A stretch of DNA of 5,447 nucleotides, from the NCBI GenBank assembly GCA_031257455.1, contig JAIROQ010000072.1, positions 1 to 5,447 on the forward strand. The letters run 5' to 3'. Of this stretch, positions 5,089-5,447 are shown piece after piece. This DNA comes from Prevotellaceae bacterium (GTDB lineage Bacteria; Bacteroidota; Bacteroidia; Bacteroidales; UBA932). How positions within the stretch are numbered: position 1 is the first letter of the stretch; each line of letters begins with the position of its first letter. A program made the position numbers and the translations under genes. A model generated the notes under the pieces. It searched no databases and had not been told where the DNA came from. It was given only the letters and a program-made list of their open reading frames with translations.

Positions 5089-5210
5089 TTTCTGATTTCT
5101 AATTTCTAATTTCTGATTTCTGATTGGCGGGCGCCAGCCAACTCATACCTCATAATTCATACCTCATACCTCTAAACGCGCCAGCCAACTCATAACTCTT
5201 AACTCATAAC
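5089..5210. repeat. Three consecutive heptad arrays
   Basis: Three different 7-bp arrays follow one another. At 5089-5123 there are five units of TTTCTGA/TTTCTAA. At 5142-5176 there are CTCATAC, CTCATAA, TTCATAC, CTCATAC and CTCTAAA. At 5187-5210 there are AACTCAT, AACTCTT, AACTCAT and a partial AAC. The second and third are each preceded by GCGCCAGCC, and the 17-mer GCGCCAGCCAACTCATA occurs exactly at 5131-5147 and 5178-5194. No gene is visible in this stretch. Confidence 0.85.
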
Positions 5211-5217
5211 TAAAGCC

Positions 5218-5351
5218 GTCATTCCGAGCGGAGCGGAGCGTAGTCGAGGAATCTCCTGCGTCTTGCACCCACTGCTTTGCACCGCACTGCGTTTTGGAGG
5301 GGATTTCTCCACTCCGCGCACTCATTCTTCGTGCGCTCCGGTCGAAATGAC
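5218..5351. repeat. Long imperfect palindrome (GTCATTCCGAG type)
   Basis: GTCATTCCGAGCGGAGCG at 5218-5235 pairs with CGCTCCGGTCGAAATGAC at 5334-5351 with two mismatches in 18. Further in, GAGGAATCTCC (5246-5256) pairs roughly with GGGGATTTCTC (5299-5309). The whole forms a 134-bp extended stem-loop of the REP-like kind, widespread as dispersed intergenic repeats in Bacteroidetes and other bacteria. It is non-autonomous; no transposase is in the window. Confidence 0.8.
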
Positions 5352-5362
5352 GTGCGTGGAAC

Positions 5363-5447
5363 GTCATTGCGAACGGCGAGGAGTTGCGAGGTACGAAGCA
5401 AGCCGTGAAGCAATCCAGCGGCCTTTTCGTGTCGTTTGTCTGGATTG
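5363..5447. repeat. Second palindromic repeat (GTCATTGCGA type), cut by window end
   Basis: GTCATTGCGA (5363-5372), then GAAGCAATCCAG (5407-5418), is the familiar first arm of a dispersed intergenic repeat. CAATCCAG (5411-5418) has its exact reverse complement CTGGATTG at 5440-5447, the last eight bases of the window. The second arm should therefore continue outside, ending near CGCAATGAC. It starts 11 bp after the end of the preceding palindrome, so two related elements are side by side. Confidence 0.7.

Noticed and set aside
4745..5095. Open frame (+) of 116 codons with seven-residue repeats (KVSDCNL-like)
   Set aside because: It begins at TTG, is created by the 21-bp array (a multiple of 3), and the rest runs through hairpins and low-complexity DNA. 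There is no promoter box and no recognisable domain.
5164..5413. Minus-strand open frames rich in Arg/Ser (e.g. HFDRSARRMSARSGEIP)
   Set aside because: These are translations of the GTCATTCCGAG palindrome, a typical source of spurious predicted proteins.
5218..5447. Insertion sequence
   Set aside because: Only short palindromic arms are present and there is no transposase coding sequence.

Overview
The window looks like chromosomal DNA from a member of the Bacteroidota, most likely the Bacteroidales. Three things point there. Three gene starts are preceded by exact matches to the Bacteroidetes -7 promoter box TAnnTTTG. Start codons sit behind A/T-rich leaders without Shine-Dalgarno motifs. 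The AMP nucleosidase is the short, roughly 256-residue form common in that phylum. The assignment is inference from sequence features, not from a search.

Layout: (1) 1-142 is a leader with a five-unit 8-bp repeat and a TAnnTTTG box. (2) 143-1271 (+) is a two-gene unit: a nitroreductase-family protein with a lipoprotein-like signal peptide, then, 4 nt later, a DUF2148-type Cys-rich ferredoxin-like protein. (3) 1272-1499 is a 3'-to-3' spacer made of 7-bp repeats whose two ends are inverted copies and begin one base past each stop codon. (4) 1500-3798 (-) is a probable operon transcribed in the order xseA, xseB, AMP nucleosidase. (5) 3799-3862 is a 64-bp divergent promoter region. (6) 3863-4465 (+) is engB (yihA/ysxC), a ribosome-assembly GTPase. 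(7) 4466-5447, almost 1 kb, holds no convincing gene. It is a mosaic of 7-bp repeats, an exact 35-bp tandem duplication, an outward-facing terminator hairpin, a 21-bp tandem array with exact inverted ends, a cluster of hairpins, and two large palindromic elements of the GTCATTCCGAG / GTCATTGCGA type, the second cut by the window end.

The genes are mostly housekeeping. XseA and XseB form exonuclease VII, the nucleosidase acts in purine turnover, and EngB acts in 50S subunit assembly. The nitroreductase/DUF2148 pair is probably a small redox unit of unknown substrate.

No defence, CRISPR or mobile-enzyme genes are present. What is unusual lies in the non-coding DNA. Nearly every repeat has a period of 7 bp or a multiple (14, 21, 35), although the repeat sequences differ. 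Several repeat blocks are bracketed by their own reverse complements. This suggests a recurring process that builds or inserts heptad-periodic palindromic spacers between genes.
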